Program-made: the position numbers and the translations under genes
Shown here: piece by piece, positions 63,689 through 64,000 of the stretch
How the letters are laid out: each line of letters opens with the position of its first letter
Position numbering within the stretch: position 1 is the stretch's first letter
Origin: Shewanella sp. UCD-KL12
GTDB lineage: Bacteria > Pseudomonadota > Gammaproteobacteria > Enterobacterales > Shewanellaceae
NCBI RefSeq assembly: GCF_001957125.1
Contig: NZ_MPHJ01000020.1
Coordinates: forward strand, 30,662 to 94,661
Reading direction: 5' to 3'
DNA length: 64,000 nt
Notes under the pieces: generated by a model
The model's input: only the letters and a program-made list of their open reading frames with translations
Databases searched by the model: none
What the model was told of the DNA's origin: nothing

Positions 63689-63716
63689 TTGCCATCCCGG
63701 CTGACATCCCTATAAT
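63689..63716 (+). promoter_or_regulatory. rRNA operon promoter P1
   Basis: -35 TTGCCA (63689-63694), 16-bp spacer and perfect -10 TATAAT (63711-63716), followed by a GC-rich discriminator GCGCTCCCAC, the usual sign of stringent and growth-rate control. Confidence 0.8.
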
Positions 63717-63836
63717 GCGCTCCCACTGACACGGCAAACCAGCCTTCTTAAACAGAAGCTGAAACCCAGTCAGGGCAACAAGTAAGCTAATTAATTTCCT
63801 CGTTTTAAACGTTTGAAATTAAATTTTTAAAAGCAC

Positions 63837-63864
63837 TTGACGCCAACAACGGGAAGTGTAGAAT
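63837..63864 (+). promoter_or_regulatory. rRNA operon promoter P2
   Basis: -35 TTGACG (63837-63842), 16-bp spacer and -10 TAGAAT (63859-63864), with a GC-rich discriminator. The upstream DNA (63805-63832) is very AT-rich, as an UP element would be. Confidence 0.8.
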
Positions 63865-63916
63865 ACGCCTCCTCAAGCCAGCGACCTAGCGTCAACGGCG
63901 GTGCTACTTAGCGCCA

Positions 63917-63928
63917 CGTTCTTTAACA
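63917..63928 (+). promoter_or_regulatory. boxA antitermination site in the rRNA leader
   Basis: CGTTCTTTAACA is nearly identical to the boxA before 16S genes (TGCTCTTTAACA), bound by NusB-S10. The following AATCTGTGTGGACATTCACAG also matches the conserved pre-16S leader. The 16S gene begins past the window end. Confidence 0.85.
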
Positions 63929-64000
63929 ATACGAAACAAGAAATCTGTGTGGACATTCACAGGTGTTGAGTTATTCGAAATTGCTTCTTAGGAAGCAATC

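Noticed and set aside
63929..64000. 16S rRNA gene within the window
   Set aside because: The sequence matches only the leader (boxA and pre-16S region); the mature 5' end (GAAGAGTTTGATC type) is not reached.
1..64000. CRISPR arrays, complete insertion sequences, prophage, tRNA genes
   Set aside because: None seen: no regularly spaced repeats, no transposase or integrase ORF, no cloverleaf-like sequence recognised.

Overview
The window is chromosomal DNA of a gammaproteobacterium, almost certainly a Shewanella. The evidence is the DnaA, GyrB, YidC and GlyQ protein sequences, the block mnmE-yidC-yidD-rnpA-rpmH | dnaA-dnaN-recF-gyrB, and several short dispersed inverted-repeat elements. It covers origin-proximal DNA up to the promoter of an rRNA operon whose 16S gene lies just past the right edge.

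Layout. 1-3.7 kb: a partial UbiG-like methyltransferase, a small membrane protein, a LysE exporter, a tiny signal-anchored protein and a DUF1186/SEC-C protein. 3.8-7.2 kb: an AT-rich restriction-modification island (C5 cytosine methyltransferase, HpaII-like endonuclease, HNH nuclease), followed by an ORF broken by one in-frame TGA. 7.9-10.6 kb: hrpB, with odd in-frame 24-nt repeats. 10.6-11.5 kb: GATC-rich, AT-rich DNA with a perfect DnaA box, the best oriC candidate, then a run of hairpins. 11.5-15.4 kb: mnmE, yidC, yidD, rnpA, rpmH on the minus strand. 15.4-15.84 kb: a second cluster of GATC sites and DnaA boxes. 15.8-22.2 kb: dnaA, dnaN, recF, gyrB. 22.4-30.6 kb: a small anchored protein, 5-oxoprolinase pxpBCA, an HDOD protein, glyQS and tag. 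31-40 kb: a large secreted amidohydrolase with a beta-propeller, a MOSC protein, tusA, ybaK, a GNAT enzyme and fadBA. 40.3-46.8 kb: pepQ-yigZ-trkH-hemG, an ArsR regulator, a second hemG and speG. 47-52.8 kb: def-fmt-rsmB-trkA-trkH on the minus strand. 52.9-63.6 kb: a LysM protein, dprA, smg, a collagenase-like lipoprotein, yrdD, tsaC, hemF, a truncated haemoglobin, aroE, yrdB and yrdA. 63.6-64 kb: tandem rRNA promoters and leader.

Functionally this is mostly housekeeping: replication initiation and its sliding clamp, membrane-protein insertion, tRNA modification and charging, haem synthesis, potassium uptake and fatty-acid oxidation. Six sites match or nearly match the 16-bp ParB-binding parS palindrome, as expected near an origin.

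The less ordinary material consists of the parS cluster (one site sits inside a perfect 32-bp palindrome), a 192-bp tandem repeat built from the 3' end of hemF, a decayed copy of the 3' end of pxpC, the hrpB repeats, a pair of about 265-bp inverted-repeat elements bracketing dprA-smg, a second repeat family at 7.6 and 45.9 kb, and the restriction island. I did not find a clearly new multi-gene system. No homology search was run; names rest on motifs and remembered family sequences.
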